Shown: positions 5,202 through 12,659 of the stretch, in pieces | How the letters are laid out: the number at the start of each line of letters is the position of its first letter | Position numbering within the stretch: the first letter of the stretch is position 1 | Assembly: GCA_964649745.1 (NCBI GenBank) | Contig: CAZYQI010000051.1 | Span: 1 to 14,817, forward strand | DNA length: 14,817 nt | DNA from: CAZEHS01 sp964649745 | GTDB taxonomy: Bacteria; Bacillota; Clostridia; Peptostreptococcales; Acidaminobacteraceae | Direction of reading: 5' to 3' | The notes under the pieces: model-generated | Seen by the model: the letters and a program-made list of their open reading frames with translations, nothing else | Told to the model about the DNA's origin: nothing | The model's database searches: none | Program-made: the position numbers and the translations under genes

Positions 5202-6925
5202 ATATGACCGTAAGAGATGTCATGTCTTCTGAATATATGACGTTCGAGCCGTTGACCAGTGTGGAAACAATCCTTGAAGCCATGCTCAGCAGGAATCTTC
5301 AGGACGGATTTGTTGTGGATAAGGGTGTTCTAAAGAGCGTGATCACCTTTTCTGATATTGCAAGCCTTAAGAATGCCGGTGTGAATCTTGCCACCTCTGT
5401 AGGAAACTATCTGAAGCCCGACATTGTATGGGTAGCGCCCTCAGAGTCCATTCAAACCGGTCGTGACAGAATGCATGAGAATCATGTGGAACGGCTTCCC
5501 GTTTTGGAAAATGGAATCATGAAAGGCGTTATTCGGGAAAGAGATCTGCAGCGGCTTTTCTATGCCGGTCTCGAAGAATACAACAAGCGACTGGCCCAAA
5601 TTCTGGATGTCTTGCATGAGGCGGTTTGTGTAACGGACCGATATGGGACGGTCATCCTTTGGAACCGTAGTTCTGAAAAACTCTATAATGTGTCTAAGGA
5701 AGAGATATTGGGGGTGCATATTGGCAAGTTTTTCCCCAATGCCATGATCCTGAAGGTATTAAAATCTCAAAAGCCCATGTGGAACGTGTACCATGCTCCC
5801 AGGGAGAATTTTCATGTTGTTCTCAGCACAGAGCCCATCTATATTGATGGTGAGCTGGCAGGGGCGGTGTCCACCGATCACGATGTAACAGAAATGACAG
5901 AGCTGTCTAAAGAGCTGGAACATGCCATAACGGCGGTAAAATATCTTAAAGATCAGGTGAAACAGTTTACGAAGAGCAGCTTCGACTCCATCATTGGAAG
6001 CAGTGATGCGCTTATGAAACGGGTTCGCATCGCAGAGCAGGTTTCAAATACAGAGGCCACAATTCTTATATCAGGAGAAAGCGGAACCGGGAAAGAGGTT
6101 TTTTCCAGAGCCATCCATGATGCCAGTGGGAGAAAAGGGCTGTTTGTGCCCCTTAACTGCAGTGCAATACCGGCGGGACTTTTTGAAAGTGAACTGTTCG
6201 GCTATGTGGAGGGTGCCTTTACCGGCGCTCGGAAATCCGGTAAAATGGGGGTTTTCGAAATTGCCAATAGCGGTACGGTGTTTCTCGACGAAATAGGAGA
6301 GATGCCCTTACACATGCAGGCGAAACTCCTGCGGGTTCTCCAGGAACGGGAGATTTATCGTGTAGGCAGTGAAAAGAGCATAAAGGTGAACACCCGTGTG
6401 GTTTCAGCAACAAATCGGGATTTAAAGCAGATGGTTAAGGAAGGAAAATTTCGAGAGGACCTTTACTATCGACTGAATGTGGTGGAAATTGATCTTCCGC
6501 CGCTGAGGGAAAGACCATCCGATATCCCGCTCCTTGTGAATACGTTTCTTAAAGAAATGTGTGAAAAGGAAGGCCGTCCCAAGCCGGTTATGGAGCAGGA
6601 GGTCATGGGCCTGCTGGAGAATTATCAATGGGAAGGCAACGTAAGGCAATTAAAAAACACGGTGGAATATCTTTTGGTGATGAGTCCTGGGGACAGGATT
6701 ACCCGGGAGCAGATTCCTTCTTATATAATGAACGATATTAAACCCATCGTAAATTACGGCGAACGTCCCCTTGATCTTATTGCGGCAGTGACAAGGGTTG
6801 AAACGGAAACGATCCTGGCCGCACTTGAGAAGACGGATAACAACCGAGCTGCTGCTGCAAAGCTGCTCAACATCCCGCGAACAACGCTTTACTATAAAAT
6901 GAAGCAATATGAAATTGGTGAGTAG
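5183..6925 (+). CDS. prdR: PrdR, sigma-54-dependent activator of the proline reductase operon
   Basis: This encodes 580 residues. Two CBS motifs span about 8-125 and a PAS domain spans about 132-240. A short linker leads to the AAA+ sigma-54 activation domain: Walker A GESGTGKE (298-305), the sigma-54-contacting GAFTGA loop (344-349), Walker B TVFLDE (365-370) and the arginine-finger region FREDLYYRLNV (423-433). A Fis-type helix-turn-helix (about 540-577, NNRAAAAKLLNIPRTTLYYKM) binds DNA. The same architecture is known for PrdR of Clostridioides difficile, which activates prd genes in response to proline. CBS pairs often bind adenine nucleotides and PAS domains bind small ligands, so there may be two inputs. 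The ATG at 5183 is preferred (GAGG six bases upstream); the ATG at 5204 is possible. It overlaps the upstream gene by 19 bases and faces a sigma-54 promoter downstream. Confidence 0.93.
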   Translation: MFQKQLNMTVRDVMSSEYMTFEPLTSVETILEAMLSRNLQDGFVVDKGVLKSVITFSDIASLKNAGVNLATSVGNYLKPDIVWVAPSESIQTGRDRMHENHVERLPVLENGIMKGVIRERDLQRLFYAGLEEYNKRLAQILDVLHEAVCVTDRYGTVILWNRSSEKLYNVSKEEILGVHIGKFFPNAMILKVLKSQKPMWNVYHAPRENFHVVLSTEPIYIDGELAGAVSTDHDVTEMTELSKELEHAITAVKYLKDQVKQFTKSSFDSIIGSSDALMKRVRIAEQVSNTEATILISGESGTGKEVFSRAIHDASGRKGLFVPLNCSAIPAGLFESELFGYVEGAFTGARKSGKMGVFEIANSGTVFLDEIGEMPLHMQAKLLRVLQEREIYRVGSEKSIKVNTRVVSATNRDLKQMVKEGKFREDLYYRLNVVEIDLPPLRERPSDIPLLVNTFLKEMCEKEGRPKPVMEQEVMGLLENYQWEGNVRQLKNTVEYLLVMSPGDRITREQIPSYIMNDIKPIVNYGERPLDLIAAVTRVETETILAALEKTDNNRAAAAKLLNIPRTTLYYKMKQYEIGE

Positions 6926-6957
6926 TGAAGATCTTACAGAAAAAGAGAAAAGCATGT

Positions 6958-6988
6958 GTCCAAAAACCGACATCGTCTAAAAACGGAC
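6958..6988 (+). promoter_or_regulatory. Paired direct repeats, candidate PrdR enhancer sites
   Basis: GTCCAAAAACCGAC (6958-6971) and GTCTAAAAACGGAC (6975-6988) match at 12 of 14 positions and are offset by 17 bases. Each is flanked by inverted GTC/GAC ends. They lie about 190-220 bases upstream of the -24 element, the usual distance for an enhancer of a sigma-54 activator. Assignment to PrdR is inference. Confidence 0.5.
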
Positions 6989-7000
6989 GTTATCGGTTTT
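6963..7000 (+). repeat. Inverted repeat after prdR (operator or weak terminator)
   Basis: AAAACCGACATCGTC (6963-6977) and GACGTTATCGGTTTT (6986-7000) are inverted with 13 of 15 positions paired. It could serve as a PrdR binding palindrome, or as a weak terminator of prdR since it ends in TTTT. It overlaps the direct repeats at 6958-6988. GACGTTAT recurs at 7078-7085. Confidence 0.6.
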
Positions 7001-7012
7001 CTTGTATACAAG
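7001..7012 (+). repeat. Perfect 12-bp palindrome
   Basis: CTTGTATACAAG is fully self-complementary and directly abuts the inverted repeat ending at 7000. It may be part of the regulator-binding region upstream of the prd promoter. Confidence 0.45.
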
Positions 7013-7177
7013 TATTGAAAACACAAGATCGGTTTGCTGTTATCCAAAAGCTGTCAAGCAAATTGTGACGAAAATTAGACGTTATGATTTTATCAAAGAA
7101 AAGGATTTCACAGCGCGATAAATCTGAATACATTGATATCAGCCATTAGGATATCGAATAGTCGTGTTGTGAAAAGT

Positions 7178-7194
7178 TTGGCATGCAACTTGCT
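7178..7194 (+). promoter_or_regulatory. Sigma-54 (-24/-12) promoter of the prd operon
   Basis: TTGGCATGCAACTTGCT matches the RpoN consensus TTGGCACG-N4-TTGCT at all but one position, with the -24 GG at 7180-7181 and the -12 GC at 7192-7193 in correct spacing. Transcription should start near 7205, giving a leader of about 30 bases before prdC. It agrees with the sigma-54 activator PrdR encoded just upstream. Confidence 0.92.
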
Positions 7195-7237
7195 CTATAT
7201 AGGTTCGTGAATGAAATCAGTGAGAGGAGGTGAATGA

Positions 7238-8521
7238 ATGGAAATCCGAATTCCTTTGAGACAGCACGTCGGAAAGTCTTGTATTCCTACAGTCAAGGCC
7301 GGCGATGTGGTCAAAAAAGGACAGTTGATCGCAACTCCGGATGGATTGGGTGCAAACATCCACGCCAGTGTAAGCGGGCAGATCCATGAAGTCACTGATG
7401 CGATGATCGTCATCCTGATGGACTCGGAGCAGCCAACGGATTACACCCTGATTCCAGAGTTCAAGACAAACCTTGAAGCAATTGAACTGGCAGGGGTTGT
7501 CGGTGCCGGTGGAGCAGGTTTTCCGACTCATATCAAGCTCAAGAATCCGATTCCGGGTGGTACGGTTATTATCAATGCGGCTGAATGCGAACCGCTTCTT
7601 AAGCACAACATGGCATTCTCAGCAGATTATCCGGAGAAGCTCATCAGGGGCCTAAAGTATGTGATGGAAATTGTTGACGCGGCACACGGCATAATTGCCA
7701 TAAAACCGCACAACAGACAGGCGATGATGGCATTAGGCAAAGCCTGCAAAGGCGATGCGACGGTTAGCGTCCGTTATCTTCCGGAGATTTATCCGGCGGG
7801 TGACGAGCGGGTTATCATCCGAGAGATTCTGGATGTTGTACTGGAGCCGGGAGCGCTGCCTTCGGTGGCCAATGCAGTGGTGATAAACGTAGAAACGGTT
7901 AAGAATATCACAGCTGCCATCGAAGAGCGAAAACCTGTTATCACAAAGGATATCACGGTTGGCGGAAGGGTATTGAATGCACGTGAAGGGGTCGCTTTTA
8001 CCGATGTTCCGATAGGGATGCCGGTTGGCACATATATTACACAAGCAGGCGGCTTTGTAGCGCCCTATGGAGAAATTGTCCTTGGGGGGCCCTTTACGGG
8101 AAAAGCCGGCACAGAAGAAAGCCCGGTTACGAAAACATTGGGCGGGGTGCTGGTGGCGATGCCATTCCCGAATGAAAAACGAAAAGTAGGCATCATTGCC
8201 TGCGAGTGTGGTGCTCAGGAAGAGCGACTCCGAGAAATTGCTGCGGGGATGGGGGCCGAAGTGGTCGCCGAAACCAAATGCAAGCGGATGGTAGAGGTTG
8301 GCGGCAGGTATCGGTGTGAAAAACCAGGCATATGTCCAGGCCAGACTGAAAAAGTTCTGGAGCTTAGAAAGAACGGTGCTCAGGTTATCATTACCGGAAC
8401 TTGTGAGGACTGAACTAACACGGTCATGAAAGTGGCTCCCAGGTTGGGAGTCCCGGTGTATCACAGCACAGACCATGTTCTCAGAGCCTCCGGCCATCGA
8501 TTGTATCGAAGACTTAAATAA
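7238..8521 (+). CDS. prdC: PrdC, RnfC-like selenoprotein of the proline reductase system
   Basis: This encodes 427 residues including Sec392, read from the in-frame TGA at 8411-8413; the true stop is TAA at 8519-8521. The start is the ATG at 7238 with GGAGG just upstream. The N-terminus (about 1-60) is a barrel-sandwich domain with GDVVKKGQLIA and SVSGQIHEV. Residues 87-121 contain VVGAGGAGFPTHIKL and NAAECEPLL, the RnfC/NuoF-like flavin-binding signature. The ferredoxin motifs of true RnfC are missing. Instead the C-terminus has Cys322, 324, 348, 360, 366 and 389 and a CEDU (Cys-x-x-Sec) redox motif, followed by 35 residues ending in a basic tail. In the family PrdC is thought to pass electrons to the reductase. 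A hairpin fitting a bacterial SECIS lies at 8434-8452. This is the first gene of the sigma-54 operon. Confidence 0.92.
8411..8452 (+). other. Selenocysteine UGA codon of prdC with SECIS-like hairpin
   Basis: TGA at 8411-8413 is in frame and followed by 35 sensible codons to TAA. Downstream, GGCTCCC (8434-8440) pairs with GGGAGTC (8446-8452), with one G-T wobble, around the loop AGGTT. The loop contains the GGU expected of bacterial SECIS elements and sits about 28 bases after the UGA, within the usual range. The preceding Cys389 makes a CxxU pair. Confidence 0.85.
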
Positions 8522-8539
8522 ACAAATGGAGGATGAAAC

Positions 8540-10402
8540 ATGTCTATTACTGCTGAAACAGCTAAGCATCATGAAAATGATCCTGCTGTGACCTGTTGTC
8601 GGTTCGAAGCCGGTACAGTGATTGACCCCAGCAATCTTGAAGATCCCGCCATCTTTGGCGACCTTGAGGATTCCGGGCTTTTGACAATTGGCGCTGAATG
8701 CCTTAAAATCGGCCAGGTTCTTGGGGCTACCCTTAAGGTTACTGCTGACGCCCTTACACCCCTTACAGCTGACATGCTGGACGGCGTGAAGAGTGCAGGT
8801 GCTCCTGCCGCTGCTGCGGTTGAAGCGGCTCCTGCTGCAGTTGCTCCCGTGGCTATGCCGGTTGTTTCCGGTGCAGCATCCGGCAGCGTTCGTATCACTA
8901 TCGGCAAAGGCGAGAACATCACACTGGATATTCCTCTTGGAATCGCTCCGGCTATGGGTATTCCCGTTGCGGCTGTAACAGAGGCTGCTGCTGTTCAAGC
9001 CGGTGCTGCTGCGGTTGCACCTGCGCATCAGGAAAAGAAACTCATTCGTGAAGTTACACGGAAGCACTTCAAAATTGAAAAGGTTGAGCTGGGCGATGTA
9101 ACGAAGATCGACGGAACAACACTTTTCATCCGAAAAGATGTTTGCGACGACGCGGTTAAGACACAGCACCTCGTTAAATCCATCAAATTCGACATCATCA
9201 CACCAGACAAGTACAACACTTACTCCGAAACAATCATGGACGTTCAGCCGATTGCCACAAAGGAATCCGGTAAACTGGGCGAAGGCGTTACCCGTGTTCT
9301 TGACGGCGTTGTAATGGTTGTTACCGGTATCGATGAGAACCACGTACAAATCGGCGAGTTCGGTTCTTCCGAAGGCGAAATGAACAAGAACATCATGTTC
9401 GGACGTCCAGGCTGCCCGGATGAAGGCGAAATCCTTATTAAAACTGAAGTTGTAATCGAAGCAGGCACCAACATGGAGCGTCCAGGACCTTTGGCAGCTC
9501 ACCTTTGCAGCGATTACATCACTGACGAGATCCGCAAGGCCCTCAAAGAAGCTTCAGAGGCTCTGGTTGTTAAGACCGACAGCTTCCAGCAGTACCGTAA
9601 ACCAGGCAACAAGAAGATCGCCATCGTTAAAGAGATCATGGGTCAAGGCGCAATGCACGACAACCTGATTCTTCCGGTGGAGCCTGTTGGAACACTTGGC
9701 GCGAAACCGAACGTAGACCTTGGCAACCTCCCCGTTGCTATCGCTCCTACAGAGGTAATCGATGGTGCCATCCATGCCCTCACATGCATCGGACCGGCTT
9801 CCAAAGAGATGAGCCGCCACTACTTCAGAGAGCCTTTGGTTCTTGCAGCTATGGCTGATGAAGAGCTGGATCTTGCAACGGTTATCTTTGTTGGATCCCC
9901 ACAGGTCAACAACGAGAAATTCTATGTATCTGACCGTCTTGGTATGATGCTTGAGGCCATGGACCTTGATGGCGTCATCATCACCACAGAAGGCTTCGGA
10001 AACAACCATATCGACTTTGCTGCTCACCACGAGCAAGTTGGCATGCGTGGAATTCCAGTAGTGGGTATGTCCTTCTCCGCAACTCAGGGAGCCCTGGTTG
10101 TAGGTAACAAGTACATGACACACATGATTGACAACAACAAGTCCAAGCAAGGTATCGAGAATGAGATCCTTGCAAACAACACCCTGTGCCCTGAAGATGC
10201 TGTACGTGCACTTGCAATGCTGAAGGTTGCTATTGCCGGCGAGCCGGTGAAAGAAGCTGAGCGCAAGTTCAACAGCAACGTAAAGGCTGGAAACGTTGAG
10301 CGCATCCAGGAAGCTTTGGGCGCGAAGATGGATCTTGTTAAGAACGAACAGGTTCTTGAAAAGAGCAAAAAGCGGGCTGAGATTTACGAAGTGGAGGCTT
10401 AA
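8540..10402 (+). CDS. prdA: PrdA, D-proline reductase proprotein (pyruvoyl enzyme)
   Basis: This encodes 620 residues, with GGAGG (8528-8532) seven bases before the ATG. PrdA is made as a proprotein that cleaves itself to give a large chain and a small chain whose N-terminal cysteine becomes the pyruvoyl cofactor that binds D-proline. The cleavage motif HALT-CIGPASKE is present, with Thr415/Cys416. The large chain carries conserved EFGSSEG and MGQGAMHDN blocks shared with PrdD; the small chain carries GFGNNHIDFA and GIPVVGMSF shared with PrdE. An extra N-terminal region (1-165) holds a CC pair (19-20) and two Ala/Pro/Val-rich linkers (about 86-115 and 143-163) flanking a small beta-rich segment. 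Codon use looks like that of a highly expressed gene. The enzyme reduces D-proline to 5-aminovalerate together with PrdB. Confidence 0.96.
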   Translation: MSITAETAKHHENDPAVTCCRFEAGTVIDPSNLEDPAIFGDLEDSGLLTIGAECLKIGQVLGATLKVTADALTPLTADMLDGVKSAGAPAAAAVEAAPAAVAPVAMPVVSGAASGSVRITIGKGENITLDIPLGIAPAMGIPVAAVTEAAAVQAGAAAVAPAHQEKKLIREVTRKHFKIEKVELGDVTKIDGTTLFIRKDVCDDAVKTQHLVKSIKFDIITPDKYNTYSETIMDVQPIATKESGKLGEGVTRVLDGVVMVVTGIDENHVQIGEFGSSEGEMNKNIMFGRPGCPDEGEILIKTEVVIEAGTNMERPGPLAAHLCSDYITDEIRKALKEASEALVVKTDSFQQYRKPGNKKIAIVKEIMGQGAMHDNLILPVEPVGTLGAKPNVDLGNLPVAIAPTEVIDGAIHALTCIGPASKEMSRHYFREPLVLAAMADEELDLATVIFVGSPQVNNEKFYVSDRLGMMLEAMDLDGVIITTEGFGNNHIDFAAHHEQVGMRGIPVVGMSFSATQGALVVGNKYMTHMIDNNKSKQGIENEILANNTLCPEDAVRALAMLKVAIAGEPVKEAERKFNSNVKAGNVERIQEALGAKMDLVKNEQVLEKSKKRAEIYEVEA

Positions 10403-10405
10403 GTT

Positions 10406-10666
10406 ATGGCAGTGGATCAACTGAAATATGCGTATAATCCTTCTTATTTTGAAGGAGTCATCGTGGAAATCCAGGATGGTGCTGTTGCAATCGATATTAA
10501 AGGCCGTTTAGGGTATTTCAAGATGCCGCTAAGGATGATGATCTGCGACCAAGAGCTGAAGCTGGGGCAGGAGGTTGGCTTTATCATGAGCTATCCCGAA
10601 GTCCTGGGCCCGGAAGTAAATGAAAACTATCTTGCAAAACTTAAGAACCATACTGAAACCAAATAA
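10406..10666 (+). CDS. Small prd-cluster protein (probable CBO2463/CBO2479-type)
   Basis: This encodes 86 residues, starting three bases after prdA; its ribosome binding site GGAGG (10393-10397) lies inside the prdA end. It is followed closely by prdB. The sequence is predicted to be mainly beta strands (FEGVIVEIQDGAVAIDIKGRLGYFKMP), as in a small barrel, with a short C-terminal helix. There are no membrane segments and a single cysteine (in MMICDQ). I recall a family of this size found in proline reductase clusters under the label CBO2463/CBO2479, but no function is established. Being between the two catalytic subunits and presumably made at similar levels, it could be a structural or assembly partner of PrdA/PrdB; that is inference. 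Confidence 0.85.
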   Translation: MAVDQLKYAYNPSYFEGVIVEIQDGAVAIDIKGRLGYFKMPLRMMICDQELKLGQEVGFIMSYPEVLGPEVNENYLAKLKNHTETK

Positions 10667-10678
10667 GGAGGGTGACGC

Positions 10679-11404
10679 ATGAGTCTGACTATCGTCAAGG
10701 GACTTCAGAGCGAAATCTATGTTCCCATAACACCGCCACCGGTCTGGGCACCGGTGACAAAGCCCCTGAATGAAATGCGGATTGCGCTTGCAACCGCTGC
10801 GGGCGTACACTTGAAATCTGAAAAGCGTTTTAACTTCGCTGGAGACTTTACGTTCCGTGTAATTCCCGGTGATGCTGATGTACATGACATGATGGTTTCC
10901 CACGGCGGTTACGACAACGGAGACGTCAACAAGGACATCAACTGCATGTTCCCCCTGGATCGTCTTCGCGAGCTGGCTGCTGAAGGATATATCGGCAGCG
11001 TTGCTCCCGAGCACTTCGGTTTCATGGGCGGCGGCGGTGACCAGGCGAAATTCACAGAAGAAACTGGTCCAGAAATCGCAAGAAGACTTAAAGAAGAAGG
11101 CGTTGATGGCGTTCTTCTCACCGCCGGGTGAGGTACTTGCCACCGCTCTGCCGTGATTGTGCAGAGAGCCATTGAAGAAGCAGGGATTCCTACGATTATC
11201 ATCGCAGCCCTGCCGCCGGTAGTACGGCAAAACGGAACCCCCCGTGCGGTCGCACCGTTGGTTCCGATGGGTGCAAACGCTGGTGCACCAAATGATATTC
11301 CTATGCAGACAGCGATTGTACGCGATTCACTGAAATACCTCATCGAAATTACAAGCGCAGGCAAGATTATTCCCCTGCCTTACGAGTACCACGCAAAAGT
11401 ATAA
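10679..11404 (+). CDS. prdB: PrdB, selenocysteine subunit of D-proline reductase
   Basis: This encodes 241 residues including Sec151 from the in-frame TGA at 11129-11131. AAGGAGGG lies just before the ATG at 10679. The active-site motif TAGUGTCHRSAV (Sec151, Cys154: a UxxC pair) matches the family of selenoprotein B subunits of proline and glycine/sarcosine/betaine reductases. The N-terminal part contains VSHGGYDNGDVNKDINCMFP, which resembles the same family. In the mechanism the selenol attacks the alpha carbon of D-proline held by the PrdA pyruvoyl group, opening the ring. Conventional gene calling would split this gene at the TGA. The whole length agrees with the known roughly 26-kDa subunit. 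Confidence 0.97.
11129..11166 (+). other. Selenocysteine UGA codon of prdB with possible SECIS hairpin
   Basis: TGA at 11129-11131 sits in the conserved PrdB active site. Downstream, CTCTGC (11146-11151) and GCAGAG (11161-11166) form a 6-bp stem with a 9-base loop at a suitable distance. The loop fits the SECIS pattern less well than the prdC one, so the exact fold is uncertain, but Sec insertion is supported by the family. Confidence 0.85.
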
Positions 11405-11415
11405 GGGCAAACCCC

Positions 11416-12174
11416 ATGGAGACGGTGCAACGAAGTCTTACAATCCGACAATACCACATTGATAAGGTGCTGTTGGGAGAGAGATGTGCCGTCTCTTCGG
11501 GGTGTCTGAGTTTAGACCGTAAGCTTCCGAAGGAACTGGCAGATGGCGATGACCGGATTGATTCCATTTCGGTCAGAGTCATTGCCGGTGCCGAACGGAA
11601 CTGCTACACGGATACCATTATGGATGTGATTCCGATTTCAACAAAGGCCTTGGGCCGAATTGGAGAAGGGATCACCCACACCCTGACGGGAGCCTATGTG
11701 GTTCTGTGCGGCTGCGACTCGGAAGGGAACCAGATGGCTGAATTCGGATCCTCCGAAGGGACCCTCAGCGAGCAATTGATGCTGGGCAGAGCAGGTACGC
11801 CTGCTGAAACGGATTTGATCATTCATATGACAGTTGTTCTTAAGCCGGGAGTTATTGGCGATCAACGTATTGCTCCAGACGTGATCCATAAAACTGCGGA
11901 TACATACCTGCAATCCATTCGAAATGTCATGAAAGAGTTGGAAGGCAGTGAAGCTACTAGTAGCCATGTGTTCAAGGACCGGATACGCCATGGCGGCAAA
12001 CGGGTAATACTGATAAAACAGATTGGAGGGCAGGGGGCGATGCACGATAACCGGATCCTGCCGGAAGAACCCTCAGGCTTTGCAGGGGGGCACTCCAACA
12101 TCGATATGGGGAATATCCCCATCATCCTATCTCCTAACGAATATCGTGACGGCGCTATCCGCGCCATGACATAG
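11416..12174 (+). CDS. prdD: PrdD, paralogue of the PrdA large chain
   Basis: This encodes 252 residues. The ribosome binding site is weak (AAGGG at 11403-11407), so translation may depend on prdB. The protein aligns along its length with PrdA residues from about 168 to 415: shared blocks are TIMDVIPISTKALGRIGEGIT, EFGSSEG and GGQGAMHDNRILPEEP. It lacks the PrdA N-terminal region with the Ala-rich linkers. It ends in DGAIRAMT, where the final threonine corresponds to PrdA Thr415, the residue before the cleavage site. PrdD is a known but functionally unassigned member of prd clusters. Together with PrdE it looks like a permanently divided PrdA copy, possibly a non-catalytic partner or a maturation factor for PrdA. 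Confidence 0.92.
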   Translation: METVQRSLTIRQYHIDKVLLGERCAVSSGCLSLDRKLPKELADGDDRIDSISVRVIAGAERNCYTDTIMDVIPISTKALGRIGEGITHTLTGAYVVLCGCDSEGNQMAEFGSSEGTLSEQLMLGRAGTPAETDLIIHMTVVLKPGVIGDQRIAPDVIHKTADTYLQSIRNVMKELEGSEATSSHVFKDRIRHGGKRVILIKQIGGQGAMHDNRILPEEPSGFAGGHSNIDMGNIPIILSPNEYRDGAIRAMT

Positions 12175-12182
12175 GAGGCAGT

Positions 12183-12659
12183 ATGGGAATCGGACCATCA
12201 ACAAAAGAGACCTCTCTTCACCATTTCAGGGATCCACTACTGGACATTTTGGATAAAGATACAGATATTGATCTGTTGGGGGTTATGCTGGTTGGAACCC
12301 CACAGGACAATGCCGACAAGCATTTTGTTGGTTGCAGGGCCGCCCAATGGGCAGAAGCCATGCGGGCAGACGGTGCCATCGTTTCCGTGGATGGCTGGGG
12401 TAACTCCCATGTGGATTATGCCAATACGTTTGAAGAGATCGGCAACCGGGGAATTCCTGTGGTTGGGCTGAGCTTCATCGGTGTTCAGGCGAAGTTCGTT
12501 GTAACCAACAGATACATGGATACGATAGTTGACCTTAACAAATCCGTGCAGGGTATTGAAACGGAAGTTGTTGGAGAAAATACAGCAAATGCCCTTGATG
12601 CCCGTAAAGCGGTGGCTATGCTGAAATTAAAAATGAAAGCTAAGGGGGAAAAGAAATGA
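12183..12659 (+). CDS. prdE: PrdE, paralogue of the PrdA small chain without the pyruvoyl cysteine
   Basis: This encodes 158 residues starting eight bases after prdD, with AGGAGG (12174-12179) as ribosome binding site. Its start MGIGPSTKETSLHHFRDPL aligns with PrdA from Cys416 onward (CIGPASKEMSRHYFREPL), with glycine in place of the cysteine that becomes the pyruvoyl group. Further shared blocks are VGTPQDN, GWGNSHVDYA and GIPVVGLSF. It lacks the last 50 or so residues of PrdA. It cannot make a pyruvoyl cofactor by the PrdA route, so it is probably structural or regulatory. Its TGA overlaps the prdF ATG by four bases (ATGA), implying translational coupling to the racemase. Confidence 0.92.
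   Translation: MGIGPSTKETSLHHFRDPLLDILDKDTDIDLLGVMLVGTPQDNADKHFVGCRAAQWAEAMRADGAIVSVDGWGNSHVDYANTFEEIGNRGIPVVGLSFIGVQAKFVVTNRYMDTIVDLNKSVQGIETEVVGENTANALDARKAVAMLKLKMKAKGEKK

Noticed and set aside
6963..7000. Inverted repeat as a definite terminator of prdR
   Set aside because: Two mismatches and only four terminal T's make termination uncertain, and the overlap with direct repeats upstream of a sigma-54 promoter makes a regulator site at least as likely; kept as a repeat without a firm role.
8411..8539. Treating the prdC TGA as a true stop with a 126-base untranslated gap before prdA
   Set aside because: The following 35 codons read as ordinary protein to a TAA, a SECIS-like hairpin follows, and CxxU is a coherent redox motif.
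7733..9502. A 589-codon open frame on the minus strand opposite prdC and prdA
   Set aside because: It lies antisense to two well-supported genes, spans their junction, has an implausible composition (rich in Cys, His, Asn, Ser, Phe) and no recognisable domain. It is explained by the codon bias of prdA leaving few stops on the opposite strand.
11129..11152. prdB as a disrupted pseudogene or two separate genes
   Set aside because: The TGA occupies the known selenocysteine position of PrdB and no ribosome binding site precedes the ATT at 11153-11159 region; the frame is continuous.
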